Shown in pieces: positions 19,601 to 27,785 of a stretch of DNA of 64,000 bases (position 1 is the first letter of the stretch; the number at the start of each line of letters is the position of its first letter). The translations under genes were made by a program, and so were the position numbers. Source of the stretch: Alphaproteobacteria bacterium (GTDB lineage Bacteria; Pseudomonadota; Alphaproteobacteria; Rhodobacterales; Rhodobacteraceae); assembly GCA_030425185.1 (NCBI GenBank), contig JAUIAU010000009.1, positions 29,589-93,588 of the forward strand, read 5' to 3'. The notes below the pieces were generated by a model. The model was not told where the DNA came from and did not search any database. It saw only the letters and a list, made by a program, of their open reading frames with translations.

Positions 19601-20070
19601 GGCCGGGCGTTGATCAGCTCCGAGATCTGGCCCTGCCGCACCAGCGCGGGCGAATGCGCGCCCGTCGAGGCATCGGCGAAGAGCATCTGGACATCGCGGG
19701 CCCGCACTTCCTTGCCGGCCGCGCGATAGGCCGAGCCGACGTCGCGGGTGATCCGGCGCACGATCTCGAGCTGGTCGAGGTCGTTGAACCCCGGCGGGGC
19801 ACGGCGGTCCGAGTTGTCGAGGACCAGCGTCACCTCGGCGTAGTTGCGCGCGGGGCGGGTGGCGGCCCCGGCGAAGATCACGTCCTCCATCCCGCCGCCG
19901 CGCATCGCGGTCGGGCGGTTCTCGCCCATGACCCAGCGCAGCGCCTCGAGCAGGTTCGACTTGCCGCAGCCGTTCGGCCCGACCACGCCCGTCAATCCCT
20001 CCGAGATGATCAGGTCGGTGGGATCGACGAAGCTCTTGAAGCCGTTGAGGCGGAGGCGCGTGAAACGCAA
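16612..20070 (-). CDS. smc: Chromosome segregation protein SMC
   Basis: The 1152-residue condensin ATPase has a Walker A motif GPNGCGKSN at 31-39. Two very long Ala/Glu/Arg-rich coiled coils flank a hinge at about 500-650. The C-terminal head has the LSGGEQTLTALAL signature and Walker B PICVLDEVDAPLDD. The start codon is TTG at 20070, giving the expected N-terminus MRFTRLRLNGFKSF; no in-frame ATG fits better. It organises the replicated chromosome together with ScpA and ScpB, which are not in this window. The skewed Ala/Glu codon use is a coiled-coil effect, not a sign of transfer. Confidence 0.97.
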   Translation of the reverse strand: MRFTRLRLNGFKSFVDPTDLIISEGLTGVVGPNGCGKSNLLEALRWVMGENRPTAMRGGGMEDVIFAGAATRPARNYAEVTLVLDNSDRRAPPGFNDLDQLEIVRRITRDVGSAYRAAGKEVRARDVQMLFADASTGAHSPALVRQGQISELINARPKARRRILEEAAGISGLYQRRHEAELKLNSTETNLFRVDDVLESLAQQLSQLTRQAKQAARYREIGAEIRRAEGLLLYRRWREADQAASEARATQAERLRAASEAERAARIAAAAREAAEDALPPLREEEAIAAAVLQRLLVQRDTLAEQESRARERIDTLAARIAQIDKDAEREAALNRDAGETIDRLTWEQTELEKAGEGHDRRLAAAAEAARAAGDVLSERETALSEMTEDVARLSARHQSAERLVAESRRAAERAEDERTRAETAAAEARARAETLRAETARAAAEAEAAEARAAAAETALAEAEAERAALQSRESDARAARSEAEGEVGALRAEVSGLARIVDRETGGGAQLLDTLSVDDGFEAALGAALGDDLKYGRTEGAGGSGWADLPAYPDTAPLPDGAAPLAPHVRAPEVLARRLSRIGLVPDAATGARLQPALQPGQRLVTQAGDLWRWDGFSTRADEASSATALRLQQVNRLAALRRQLDDLEARAEVARAAHEDLLADLAEATERDKAARAARRAADAAQSDASRAQSRAEAELNLAEGKVETLSHSAIRHAEDASSARAALAEAERTLAGLENLADARATLEEVKVTVEAARMTMMARRSAHDEVRREGEARLKRSQQIMTEISGWRHRLDSAAARGADLAERRSAAEAELKDAQAAPEEIAAKRAALGYEIDRAEARKAEAGDLLAAGEAALREASASERAADQAASEAREARARAEARAEAAAEAVTLAAERIEEALEVTPEQLLETLGADPDRLPPADEIDIELARLRRQRDALGAVNLRAEEDRKAVETEYDQLAKEKGDLEEAIKKLRAGIAGLNREGRERLLTAFEEVNRNFATLFTHLFGGGEAKLVLVESDDPLEAGLEIMCQPPGKKLSVLSLLSGGEQTLTALALIFAVFLANPAPICVLDEVDAPLDDANVTRFCDLLDEMTRRTETRFLIITHHAVTMSRMDRLFGVTMGEQGVSQLVSVDLKKAEALVA

Positions 20071-20166
20071 GGCGGGCGACTCGGATTTGCTGCAGGTTTT
20101 TCATTTGTCCGGGGTCCCGGGCGGTGAGTCAACGCCGCACCCCCAGATACCGCTGGCGCAGGACGG

Positions 20167-20175
20167 TTATCCACA
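20167..20175 (+). promoter_or_regulatory. DnaA-box 9-mer upstream of the membrane-protein gene
   Basis: TTATCCACA is a perfect match to the consensus DnaA box, in the smc/membrane-protein intergenic region and upstream of the predicted -35. It is a single copy; binding is not demonstrated by the sequence. Confidence 0.35.
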
Positions 20176-20189
20176 AGATGTAGGATTTA

Positions 20190-20224
20190 TTGTCGTTGAC
20201 AACTAAATTTGCAGGCGATAATGA
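20190..20224 (+). promoter_or_regulatory. Predicted promoter with operator-like inverted repeat
   Basis: TTGACA at 20196-20201 is a consensus -35; GATAAT (20217-20222), or a hexamer one or two bases later, would be the -10, at 15-17 bases spacing. The -35 is embedded in the perfect inverted repeat TTGTC-GTT-GACAA (20190-20202), a good position for a repressor. GATAATGAT at 20217-20225 resembles half of a Fur box. It drives the membrane-protein gene at 20258. Confidence 0.45.
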
Positions 20225-20257
20225 TTGCCACAGTCAATTACTTGGAGGGACCACCCC

Positions 20258-21472
20258 ATGTCGCCCCGCTCCGCCGCGAATACCGGCTACGCCCCGCTCT
20301 ACTTCCTGTCCTCCGTGGGCGCTGGCGGCCTTGCCGTCACGTTCTTCATGTACCTGATGTTCTGGGTGAAGCACCCGGGCCAGTCGGTCCCCGTGTTCGA
20401 GGACATCGCCGCCGCGTTCGGCTCCGGGTCCCTGCCGCTGCAGATCGCCATCGTGCTGGGCATGGCCGGTGTCGCCGTCTTCGGCGTGCTGAACCTGCGC
20501 TACCTCGCGTGGAACCTCGGCAAGTTCAACGCGTTCCGGAAGACCGACGCCTACGAGACGCTGCGCAACTCGAACGGCGAGACGACGCTTCTGGCCCTGC
20601 CGCTGGCGCTGGCGATGAGCATCAACGTCGGCTTCCTGCTGGGCCTCGTCTTCGTGCCGGGCCTGTGGGGTATCGTGGAATACCTGTTCCCGGCGGCGAT
20701 GGCAGCCTTCGTACTCGTCGGTATCCTCGCCTTTGCCTATATCGGTGACTTCCTCGGCCGCGTGCTGTCGAAAGGCGGCCTGTTCGACGTGACGCTGCAC
20801 AACAGCTTCGCCCAACTGCTGCCTGCCTTCGCGCTGGCCATGGTCGCGGTCGGCCTGTCCGCCCCCGCCGCGATGAGCAGCGTGCCCGCCACCGTCGGCA
20901 CCGCGCTGGTCCTGTCCACGGTCTTCGGCACCCTCGCCGTCCTCTACGCCCTGGTCGCCGGGATCACCGCGTTCAACTCGATGCTGCACTACGGCACCGC
21001 GCGGGAAGCCGCCCCGACGCTGCTGATCCTCATCCCGCTGCTGACCGTTCTGGGCATCATAGTGCTGCGGCAGGACCATGGCCTGCACACCACCTTCGAG
21101 GTGCACGGCACGGCCGCCGAAACCATGAGCTTCCTCGCCAAGGTGCTGGCGGTGCAGTTCGGCATCCTCGGTCTCGGCCTCGCCGTGCTGCGCAAGCAGG
21201 GCTACCTCGGATCCTTCGTCTTCGGCGACAAGACCTCGCCGGGCGCCTACACCCTGGTCTGCCCCGGTGTCGCGCTGTCGGTGATGCTGCACTTCTTCAT
21301 CAACAAGGGCCTCGTCGCCACCGGCCTGATCGTGAAGTTCGGCGTTGCCTACTGGGCCTTCACCTCGGTCGCGCTGGCCTTCCAGATCGCGATGATCGCG
21401 CTGGTCTTCTACCTGAACGCCCGTCACTTCGGGGCAGGCCGGACCGCAGCGGCCGCGGTTCCCGCCGAATAA
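20258..21472 (+). CDS. Multi-pass membrane protein, possibly TsoY family
   Basis: A 404-residue, strongly hydrophobic protein with about ten predicted helices starts at ATG 20258 behind a strong GGAGGGA site. The N-terminal YAPLYFLSSVGAGGLAVTFF segment and the CPGVALSVMLHFF segment near the end look conserved. The overall organisation recalls SLAC1/TehA-type channels, and I tentatively associate it with proteins named TsoY, whose activity I do not know. It is monocistronic, with its own promoter and a strong terminator just downstream, so its expression is probably set independently of its neighbours. Function uncertain. Confidence 0.6.
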   Translation: MSPRSAANTGYAPLYFLSSVGAGGLAVTFFMYLMFWVKHPGQSVPVFEDIAAAFGSGSLPLQIAIVLGMAGVAVFGVLNLRYLAWNLGKFNAFRKTDAYETLRNSNGETTLLALPLALAMSINVGFLLGLVFVPGLWGIVEYLFPAAMAAFVLVGILAFAYIGDFLGRVLSKGGLFDVTLHNSFAQLLPAFALAMVAVGLSAPAAMSSVPATVGTALVLSTVFGTLAVLYALVAGITAFNSMLHYGTAREAAPTLLILIPLLTVLGIIVLRQDHGLHTTFEVHGTAAETMSFLAKVLAVQFGILGLGLAVLRKQGYLGSFVFGDKTSPGAYTLVCPGVALSVMLHFFINKGLVATGLIVKFGVAYWAFTSVALAFQIAMIALVFYLNARHFGAGRTAAAAVPAE

Positions 21473-21492
21473 GGACCGGCACAGAACAGCGA

Positions 21493-21522
21493 AAGGGCGG
21501 CCCTGGGGCCGCCCTTTTTTTG
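21493..21522 (+). terminator. Rho-independent terminator
   Basis: AAGGGCGGCC (21493-21502), loop CTGG and GGCCGCCCTT (21507-21516) form a 10-bp GC-rich hairpin followed by a T-run. It ends the membrane-protein transcript 20 bases after the stop codon and could also act on the convergent VWA transcript. It is the clearest terminator in the window. Confidence 0.9.
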
Positions 21523-21539
21523 CATACTATGCACTTTGC

Positions 21540-23450
21540 TTAGTTTGCATCTGCCAAGCTGTTGGCGAGGCGCATCAGCGACACCGCCTCGCGCCGGTAG
21601 CCGAAAGGATCGCTGCCGGTCGCCCCGTCGGCCAGCGCGATGGCGTCACCGTACCCCCACCCTGTCACGTAGTCCGAGCCCCGCAGAAGCTGGCCGAAGC
21701 CCGCGATGGCGGCGGCGAAGCGGGTTTCGGGATCCGCCTCGGTCACGGTGGCGGGGATGGGCTGTTCGATCAGCGCAGAGGTCTGGGTCCCCGGCGCCTT
21801 GTAGCGCAGGCGCAGGAAGGCCAGTTCATCGGCCGGACCGGCAGGCGCCCCGGCTGCCCCGTAGCGCAGCGGATCGTTCAGCACGGCGGGCGAGCCGACC
21901 GGGGTGACCTCGTAGAGTGCGGTGACCGCATGGCCCGCGCCGATCTCGCCCGCGTCGACGCGGTCGTTGTTGAAGTCCTCGCGGTTCAGCGCCCGGGTTT
22001 CGTAGCCGATCAGGCGGTACTCGGCGACGGCGGCCGGGTTGAACTCGACCTGCACCTTCACGTCGTCGGCAATCGGGAACAGCGCGCCGGTCAGCTGGTC
22101 CACCAGCACCTTGCGGGCCTCCATCAGCGTGTCGATGTAGGCCGCCTGCCCGTTCCCGTTCTGCGCCAGCGCCTGCATCGTGGCATCGTCGAGGTTGCCG
22201 CGCCCGAATCCGAGGACCGAGAGATAGACGCCTTCGTCACGGCGGTCGGCGATGAACTCCTCGAGCGCGGCCGGATCGGACAGGCCGACGTTGAAGTCCC
22301 CGTCGGTGGCGAGCAGGACACGGCTGACCTCGCCCTCGGCCAGCATCTTCGCGGCGGTGGCATAGGCCTGTTGCAGACCCTCCTGCCCCGCGGTCGAGCC
22401 GCCCGCCTCCAACCGGTCGAGCGCGGCGAGGATCGTGGCCCGCTCGCCCGCCGGGGTGGGGGCCAGCACCTCGCCCGCACTGCCGGCATAGGTGACGATG
22501 GCGACCTCATCCTCGGGACGCAGCTCGGACAGCATCAGCCGGAAGGACTGCTTCAGGAGCGGCAGCTTGTCGGCATCCTGCATCGAGCCGGAGGTGTCGA
22601 TGAGGAAGACGAGGTTGAGCGGCGGACGCTCCGCCACCGGCGGCATCCGTCCCTGCAGCGCGATGCGCAGCAGGCGGGTGTCCGGGTTCCACGGTGTCTG
22701 CGTCAGGGTGACGGTGGGACGGAACGGCGTATCACCCTCGGGCGCGGCCAGATCGTAGGGGAAGTAGTTCACCATTTCCTCGATCCGGACGGCGTCCTTC
22801 GGGGGCATCATGCCGTTCAGGATCGACGACCGGATCACCGCCCAGGACGCGGTGTCCACGTCGGCGGAGAAGGTCGAGACAGGCTCGTCGGCGGCGATTT
22901 TCACCGGGTTCTCGTCCGCGTTGGCGAAGGCTTCGGTGTCGGCTTCGGGCGGAAGGTACAGCGCGTCGGGAGCCACGGCGCCGACGGCGAGTTCCATCTG
23001 CGGCGCCGAGAGCTTCACCGCCGCCGCGCGGTCGGCCAGCATCGGCGCGGGCGCGGGCAGCGGTGCAGGAAGCGGCGCGGGCAGCGCGTCGACGACGACC
23101 GGTTCCACCTGCGGCGCCTCGCTGTCGTCGGTGACCAGCGGAACCACCGGGGGCGGGCCCATGTCCCGCAGCGCAGGGTAGGCCACGACGAGGGCGACGG
23201 CGACAAGGCCAGTAGAAGTGACGAGCGCGGCGCGCGTGGGGAAGTGCGAAAGCATGGTGCGAACTCCTGTCCAGAACCCCGCCCCCTGTCTGGGGCGATC
23301 GGACATGGGACGCGCGTCGGGGCCGGTTCCTTGGCGGGCCTCGAAGTTTTTTTGTGCCAGCGCCAGCGCACGCGCCTTCGCGGCCGGATCGGCCTCCGGG
23401 GTCGCGCGGGTCATCTCGCGGGCCAGACGGTCGAGCGGATCGTCGGTCAT
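21540..23450 (-). CDS. VWA domain protein (YfbK-like) with N-terminal transmembrane anchor
   Basis: A 636-residue protein. Residues 1-70 are cytosolic and resemble a short anti-sigma-type tail. One membrane helix lies at about 74-92, then an Ala-Pro-rich linker (about 122-137). The vWF_A N-terminal segment includes FSADVDTASWAVIRSSILNG and MVNYFPYDL. A VWA domain has the MIDAS motif DTSGS at 285-289 and LLATDGDFNVG. A C-terminal DUF3520-like region follows. The MIDAS should bind a divalent metal and a protein ligand in the periplasm. It overlaps the upstream ECF sigma gene by ATGA; by analogy it may tether or control the sigma factor, but no canonical anti-sigma zinc motif is seen. Confidence 0.85.
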   Translation of the reverse strand: MTDDPLDRLAREMTRATPEADPAAKARALALAQKNFEARQGTGPDARPMSDRPRQGAGFWTGVRTMLSHFPTRAALVTSTGLVAVALVVAYPALRDMGPPPVVPLVTDDSEAPQVEPVVVDALPAPLPAPLPAPAPMLADRAAAVKLSAPQMELAVGAVAPDALYLPPEADTEAFANADENPVKIAADEPVSTFSADVDTASWAVIRSSILNGMMPPKDAVRIEEMVNYFPYDLAAPEGDTPFRPTVTLTQTPWNPDTRLLRIALQGRMPPVAERPPLNLVFLIDTSGSMQDADKLPLLKQSFRLMLSELRPEDEVAIVTYAGSAGEVLAPTPAGERATILAALDRLEAGGSTAGQEGLQQAYATAAKMLAEGEVSRVLLATDGDFNVGLSDPAALEEFIADRRDEGVYLSVLGFGRGNLDDATMQALAQNGNGQAAYIDTLMEARKVLVDQLTGALFPIADDVKVQVEFNPAAVAEYRLIGYETRALNREDFNNDRVDAGEIGAGHAVTALYEVTPVGSPAVLNDPLRYGAAGAPAGPADELAFLRLRYKAPGTQTSALIEQPIPATVTEADPETRFAAAIAGFGQLLRGSDYVTGWGYGDAIALADGATGSDPFGYRREAVSLMRLANSLADAN

Positions 23451-23989
23451 GCCTCCAACTCCTTCGCGTGAAGGGCGCGCAGGCGTTTGCGCACCTCGGC
23501 CATCCGCCAGTGGATCGTGCCTTCGGAGACGCCCAGCACCTGCCCCGCCTCGGCATGGGTCATGCCCTCGTCCAAGAGCAGCGCCAGCGTCGTCACCAGT
23601 TCGTCGGGCAGGCTGCGCATCGCTTCGGCGAGCCAGGTGCGTGCCTCGGCATCCTCGGCCAGGCCCGCCTGCCGGTTGACCTCGTGCGTGCCCCAGTCGG
23701 CGGCAAGCCGGGTCTGGCGGGCGCTGCGGCGGCGGCGATCCTCGGCTGCGTTCACAGTGACACGGTAGAGCCAGGTGGTGAAGCGCGCCTCGCCGCGGTA
23801 GCCGCCGATCTTGCCGGGCAGCGCGGCGCAGACGTCCTGCGCGAGGTCCTCGGCCTCGGCCCGGCTGCCGAGCAGGCGGAACCCGAGCCGGTACACCCGG
23901 TCGTAGTGCCGCTCGAGCAGCGCCGCGAAGGCTGCGCCGTCACCGTCTTTCGTCCTGCGGGCGAGGTCCTCGTCGCTGTGCATGACCAT
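23447..23989 (-). CDS. ECF-type RNA polymerase sigma factor
   Basis: A 180-residue product (from ATG 23989). Region 2 contains ERHYDRVYRLGFRLLGSRAEAEDLAQDVC and TTWLYRVTVN. Region 4 contains LLLDEGMTHAEAGQVLGVSEGTIHWRMAEVRKRL, a helix-turn-helix for the -35 element. No C-terminal extension is present. Start choice is uncertain: ATG 23983, or a GTG at 24037 overlapping tamB, are alternatives. It lies 37 bases downstream of tamB and is coupled to the VWA gene by a 4-bp overlap. The regulon probably includes this operon and envelope functions, but no promoter motif could be defined. Confidence 0.88.
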   Translation of the reverse strand: MVMHSDEDLARRTKDGDGAAFAALLERHYDRVYRLGFRLLGSRAEAEDLAQDVCAALPGKIGGYRGEARFTTWLYRVTVNAAEDRRRRSARQTRLAADWGTHEVNRQAGLAEDAEARTWLAEAMRSLPDELVTTLALLLDEGMTHAEAGQVLGVSEGTIHWRMAEVRKRLRALHAKELEA

Positions 23990-24026
23990 ATCGGGGGCCG
24001 GTCGCACCGCGGGCGTCAAGGGGGCT

Positions 24027-27000
24027 TCAGTAGTCACGTTCGAAGAACAGGCCGATGCCGGTCTCGCCATCGCTGGCCGCCGAGCCGCGCGCGGTGATGC
24101 CGGGGCCGAGATCGAGGTTCAGGCGAAGCTCGGTCCGGCCCTTTGACACGGTGACATCGGAGTAGACGTTCTCCGAGATGTAGCGCCCCGCGCGGACCGC
24201 CGTGCCGCCCTCGGGATCGGTCGCCACGTCGAGATCGGCGAGGCCGAAGGACTGCCGCAGGTTGCCGACGATCCCGTCCCCGCCGCGCCCGGCCAGCGTC
24301 GCCACCGCCGCCGCCAGCTGCGCGGCCTGCAGCGGCGAGATCCGATCCAGCCCGCGCCCGAAGAGCAGCCGCGCGAGGATCTCGTCCTCAGGCAGGTCCG
24401 GGCTGGCGGTCAGGCGCAGCTCCGACGCGGAAGCGGCCCCTTCGAGGATCACCGCGATGTCGGTTCCGGCGCTGGTCGTGGTCGCCGTCAGTCCGATCTG
24501 GGGGTCGAGGCCGCCCTGCAGGCGCGCGAACCCCTCGGTCAGGGTCAGGCGCTTGCCGAGGATGTCGAGCCGTCCCCGGATCAGGTCGAACTGACCGGTG
24601 GGGACCGGGTCACGGGTCGTGCCGCCGAGGCGCAGCGCCCCGCCCAGTTCGGCGTCGAGACCCCGCCCGCGCAGGAAGATCCGGTTCGGCGCGCGCACCG
24701 CGAGATCGAGCGTGTAGGGCGGCGCCTGTGCCCGGCGCGCGGCACCGGGCGGTGTGATCCCGGCATTGGCCCGGGTCCGGGCCGCGGCGGGGCTGTCCCC
24801 GACATGGGTGATCTCCGGCACGCTGCCCGCGCTGCCGGACAGGGTCTCGGGGATGCGGATCTCGGTTGGACCGAGCCGCAGGTCGCCCGCGATGCGCGCC
24901 CCCCCGGTCAGGGGTCCGTCCAGGCCGAGCGCCCCGTCGAGGGTGGTTTCGATCAGCGGCGCGCGGGCGATGCCGAGCCCGGCCAGATCGAGCCGCAGCG
25001 CCGCGGGCAGTCCCGGCGACAACCCGAGGGTCCCGGTCAGCGTGGCGCGCCCTCCGGCGGCATCGCCAGCCGTCAGGTCGAGCCGCGCCTGCGACCCCGC
25101 CAGCCGCAGACCGCCGGTGATCGTCGGCAGACGCAGACCGGCCGCCGGGGCAGCCAACCCCGCACCCGAGAGCCGCAGGTCGCCGCCGAGCGACGCGAGG
25201 CGCGGCGGCCCGTTGAGGCTCAGGTCGACGAGCGCCCGCCCGGTCAGCGTGCTTGGGGCCAAACGGCGGTTGAGCGCGATCAGGGGCAGCGCCCCTGTGA
25301 TCCGCAGATCGGTGCGGGACAGGTCGGTGCGGGCCGTGCCGCTGACGCGCGCCTCCAGCCCGGCCGGTCCGGTGGCGTCGAGGGTCAGCGCGACGCTGTC
25401 GGTCCCGCGCGGCGTGGCCCGCGCGGTCAGGGTGAGGGGTCCGGACAGGTCGTCGCTGAGGACGGCCAGGTCCGCGATCCGCCCATTGAGGGCGATCGCG
25501 CCCGAGTCCGGGGTCAGCGTTCCCTGTGCGGAAAACGTTGCGCGGGGGCTGGTCAACCGGGCCGTCGTCAGGGTCAGGTTGCGCCCCGACAGGATGGCGT
25601 CGAGCCGGAGCGCGGGCGATCCGGCGAGCAGGGCATCGGCCTCGGCCAGCCCCGTGGTCAGGGTCGCGGCCTCCGCATCGAGGGTCAGGGCAAGACGCTG
25701 AGCAGGCAAGTCGCCGTCGAAGGTCCCGTCCGCCACGATGCGGCCCCCGAGCGACCGGCCGGTCAGTGCCCCCAGCGGCGCAAGATCGGGGACCGACAGG
25801 CGCAAGGTACCGGTCGCGGCGAGGTTCTCCAGCGGGCCGCGGACCGGCGCAGTGGCCGTTCCGTCCAGGTCCAGCTCGGCCCCGGCGGCAGAAGCGGTCA
25901 GGGCATAGCTCCAGTCGAGACCGTCGGTGCTGTCCGCCGTGGTGACAAGGCGCGCCGGACCGGACAGCCCCGGATCGAGCCGCGCGAGATCGGGCAGGCG
26001 GGCGTCGACGGCCAGGCGCCCGGAGGTACTGGCGAGGCGCAAGTCGGCTTCGGCCTCTGCCCCGCTGGCGCGAAGCCGGGCGCCTTGCAGGACAAGTCCG
26101 TCGGTGTCGCGCCGGAGGCGTCCCGACAGGCTGGCAGACCCGGTCAGAAGAGGATCGAGACGCGCCTCGCCCAGCGCGAGGTCCGTGCCCGCCGCGTCGA
26201 CGGTCAGATCGAACGCCCCGTCGAGCGGGCGGGCCGTGCCGGTCAGGGTCAGGTCGAGCGCCCCCGCCAGCGGCCGGGCCGCCAGCGGCGCGGCGCGGGT
26301 GAGGTCGGGCAGCCGCAGGGCGAGCCGCCCGTCGAGGCGCAGCGGCGTATCGGTCCCGACGGTCAGCGCCCCGTCGGCCTCACCCGCCGCCGTCACAAGG
26401 CGCAACGCCTCGATGTCGAGCGGGCCACCCGCCTGCCACGTGGCCCGCAGCCTGGCGTCGAGGCGGTCGCCCAGCAGCGGCGCGGTCTCGGGCGAGAGGC
26501 CGGAGAGGCCCGTGGCCGCCAGGGTCAACTCGGCACTGATCTGCGGGCCGGACGCCCCGCGCCCGATGGTCCCGCCGCCACCGAGTTCCAGACGGTCGAT
26601 CCGCGTGCCGTCCCGATCCACCGACCGGGCAACGGCGGTCAGGCTCCAGCTCTCGCCCTCGGCCGCATCGAAGCCGAGGGACAGATCGGCGCCCGCCAGC
26701 CGCAGCGCCGGGCCGGGAACCGGCAGCCGCACGGAGGCGCCATCGGGGGCGGCCAGTTGTCCGATCAGGGCGAACCGCTCGGGCACGCCATCCGCCGCGA
26801 GACGCGCGTCGCCGTCGAGACGCAGCCGGTCGGTCCGGATCGCCAGCCGGTCGAGCGTGGTCGCCCCGTCCGGTGCCCGGCTGCCCGCCGCCGCGAGCGT
26901 CGTGTCGGGGCCGAAGAACGGGCGCAGCTCGGCCGTCACCATCGGGCGCAGATCACCGGCAAGATCGGCGGTGAAGGCCAGCGGGGCGTCGGGCGCGGGG

Positions 27001-27785
27001 CGGTTCAGGGTCACCGCCCCGGCCAGCCGGTCGGTGCCGTCCGTGGCCAGCGCAACGTCCACGGTCAGGTCGTCCACAGGACCCGTCCCGGCAACCGTCA
27101 GGGCAACGGCAGGCGCGCCGGGCAGGCCGAGGCGGCGCGACAGAAGCCCGCCTGCCGCGTCTTCTGCACCAAGGTCGAGGGACAGGACGCGGCTCTCGGC
27201 GTCGAACCCGGCCTCCAGCGCCAGCCGGGCCGCCAGACCGTCCCTGCCGGTTGCCGTGATCCGCGCCGTGCCGGAGCCGCCTGCCAGCGTCAGGCCCCCC
27301 GACAGGCTCAGGCTGACCGCTTCGCCCACGAGCGCGGGGCCGAGATCGATGCGGTCGATGGAGAGCGTGTCGATGGTGATGGCCACGGGCAGGTCGGGCA
27401 GGGTGAAACCGGTGCCGGGCGCGGCCGCCTCGGGCGCGGGCAGGCTGTCAGGGGTGCGGTCGGGCAGACGGTCGATCACCAGCGCCTCGGCGCTGAGCCG
27501 GGTCACGTCGAGGCGTCCCGCCAGCAGGGCCGCCCGGTTCCAGTCGAGCACCGCGCCGCGCAGGGTCAGCCAGACGCCCCCGGCATCGGCGATCGTCATC
27601 TCGGCCAGCCGGGCCTGCGAGGAAAGCGCCCCCTCGAACCCGCTGATCCGCACCTCGCGCCCGGCACCGGACAAGCGGCTTTCGAGAAAGCGGGACAGCA
27701 CCGTGCCATCGTCGGATTGCGCCGGGGCGCTGGCGGGGGCCAAGACCACCGCGAGGGACAGGAGAAGCGCGCGGAGCCGGACCAT
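24027..27785 (-). CDS. tamB: Translocation and assembly module subunit TamB
   Basis: The 1252-residue AsmA-like protein begins with a signal/anchor (MVRLRALLLSLAVVLAPASA). Most of its length is repetitive beta-strand sequence (repeats such as LDLTLTGTARPLDGAFDLTVD), as in the long hydrophobic groove of TamB. The C-terminal DUF490/TamB domain contains APNRIFLRGRGLDAELGG, TGQFDLIRGRLDILGKRLTL and the terminal ERDY. It spans the periplasm and works with TamA in outer-membrane protein or lipid transport. It starts within the tamA stop (TGATG), so the two are coupled. Confidence 0.93.
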   Translation of the reverse strand: MVRLRALLLSLAVVLAPASAPAQSDDGTVLSRFLESRLSGAGREVRISGFEGALSSQARLAEMTIADAGGVWLTLRGAVLDWNRAALLAGRLDVTRLSAEALVIDRLPDRTPDSLPAPEAAAPGTGFTLPDLPVAITIDTLSIDRIDLGPALVGEAVSLSLSGGLTLAGGSGTARITATGRDGLAARLALEAGFDAESRVLSLDLGAEDAAGGLLSRRLGLPGAPAVALTVAGTGPVDDLTVDVALATDGTDRLAGAVTLNRPAPDAPLAFTADLAGDLRPMVTAELRPFFGPDTTLAAAGSRAPDGATTLDRLAIRTDRLRLDGDARLAADGVPERFALIGQLAAPDGASVRLPVPGPALRLAGADLSLGFDAAEGESWSLTAVARSVDRDGTRIDRLELGGGGTIGRGASGPQISAELTLAATGLSGLSPETAPLLGDRLDARLRATWQAGGPLDIEALRLVTAAGEADGALTVGTDTPLRLDGRLALRLPDLTRAAPLAARPLAGALDLTLTGTARPLDGAFDLTVDAAGTDLALGEARLDPLLTGSASLSGRLRRDTDGLVLQGARLRASGAEAEADLRLASTSGRLAVDARLPDLARLDPGLSGPARLVTTADSTDGLDWSYALTASAAGAELDLDGTATAPVRGPLENLAATGTLRLSVPDLAPLGALTGRSLGGRIVADGTFDGDLPAQRLALTLDAEAATLTTGLAEADALLAGSPALRLDAILSGRNLTLTTARLTSPRATFSAQGTLTPDSGAIALNGRIADLAVLSDDLSGPLTLTARATPRGTDSVALTLDATGPAGLEARVSGTARTDLSRTDLRITGALPLIALNRRLAPSTLTGRALVDLSLNGPPRLASLGGDLRLSGAGLAAPAAGLRLPTITGGLRLAGSQARLDLTAGDAAGGRATLTGTLGLSPGLPAALRLDLAGLGIARAPLIETTLDGALGLDGPLTGGARIAGDLRLGPTEIRIPETLSGSAGSVPEITHVGDSPAAARTRANAGITPPGAARRAQAPPYTLDLAVRAPNRIFLRGRGLDAELGGALRLGGTTRDPVPTGQFDLIRGRLDILGKRLTLTEGFARLQGGLDPQIGLTATTTSAGTDIAVILEGAASASELRLTASPDLPEDEILARLLFGRGLDRISPLQAAQLAAAVATLAGRGGDGIVGNLRQSFGLADLDVATDPEGGTAVRAGRYISENVYSDVTVSKGRTELRLNLDLGPGITARGSAASDGETGIGLFFERDY

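Noticed and set aside
20190..20202. FNR/CRP-type box
   Set aside because: TTGTC-GTT-GACAA has 13 bases; FNR/CRP-family sites are 14 with even spacing. It is kept only as an unassigned operator.
20211..20231. Full Fur box
   Set aside because: Only GATAATGAT matches; the second half does not, so it is mentioned as a half-site only.
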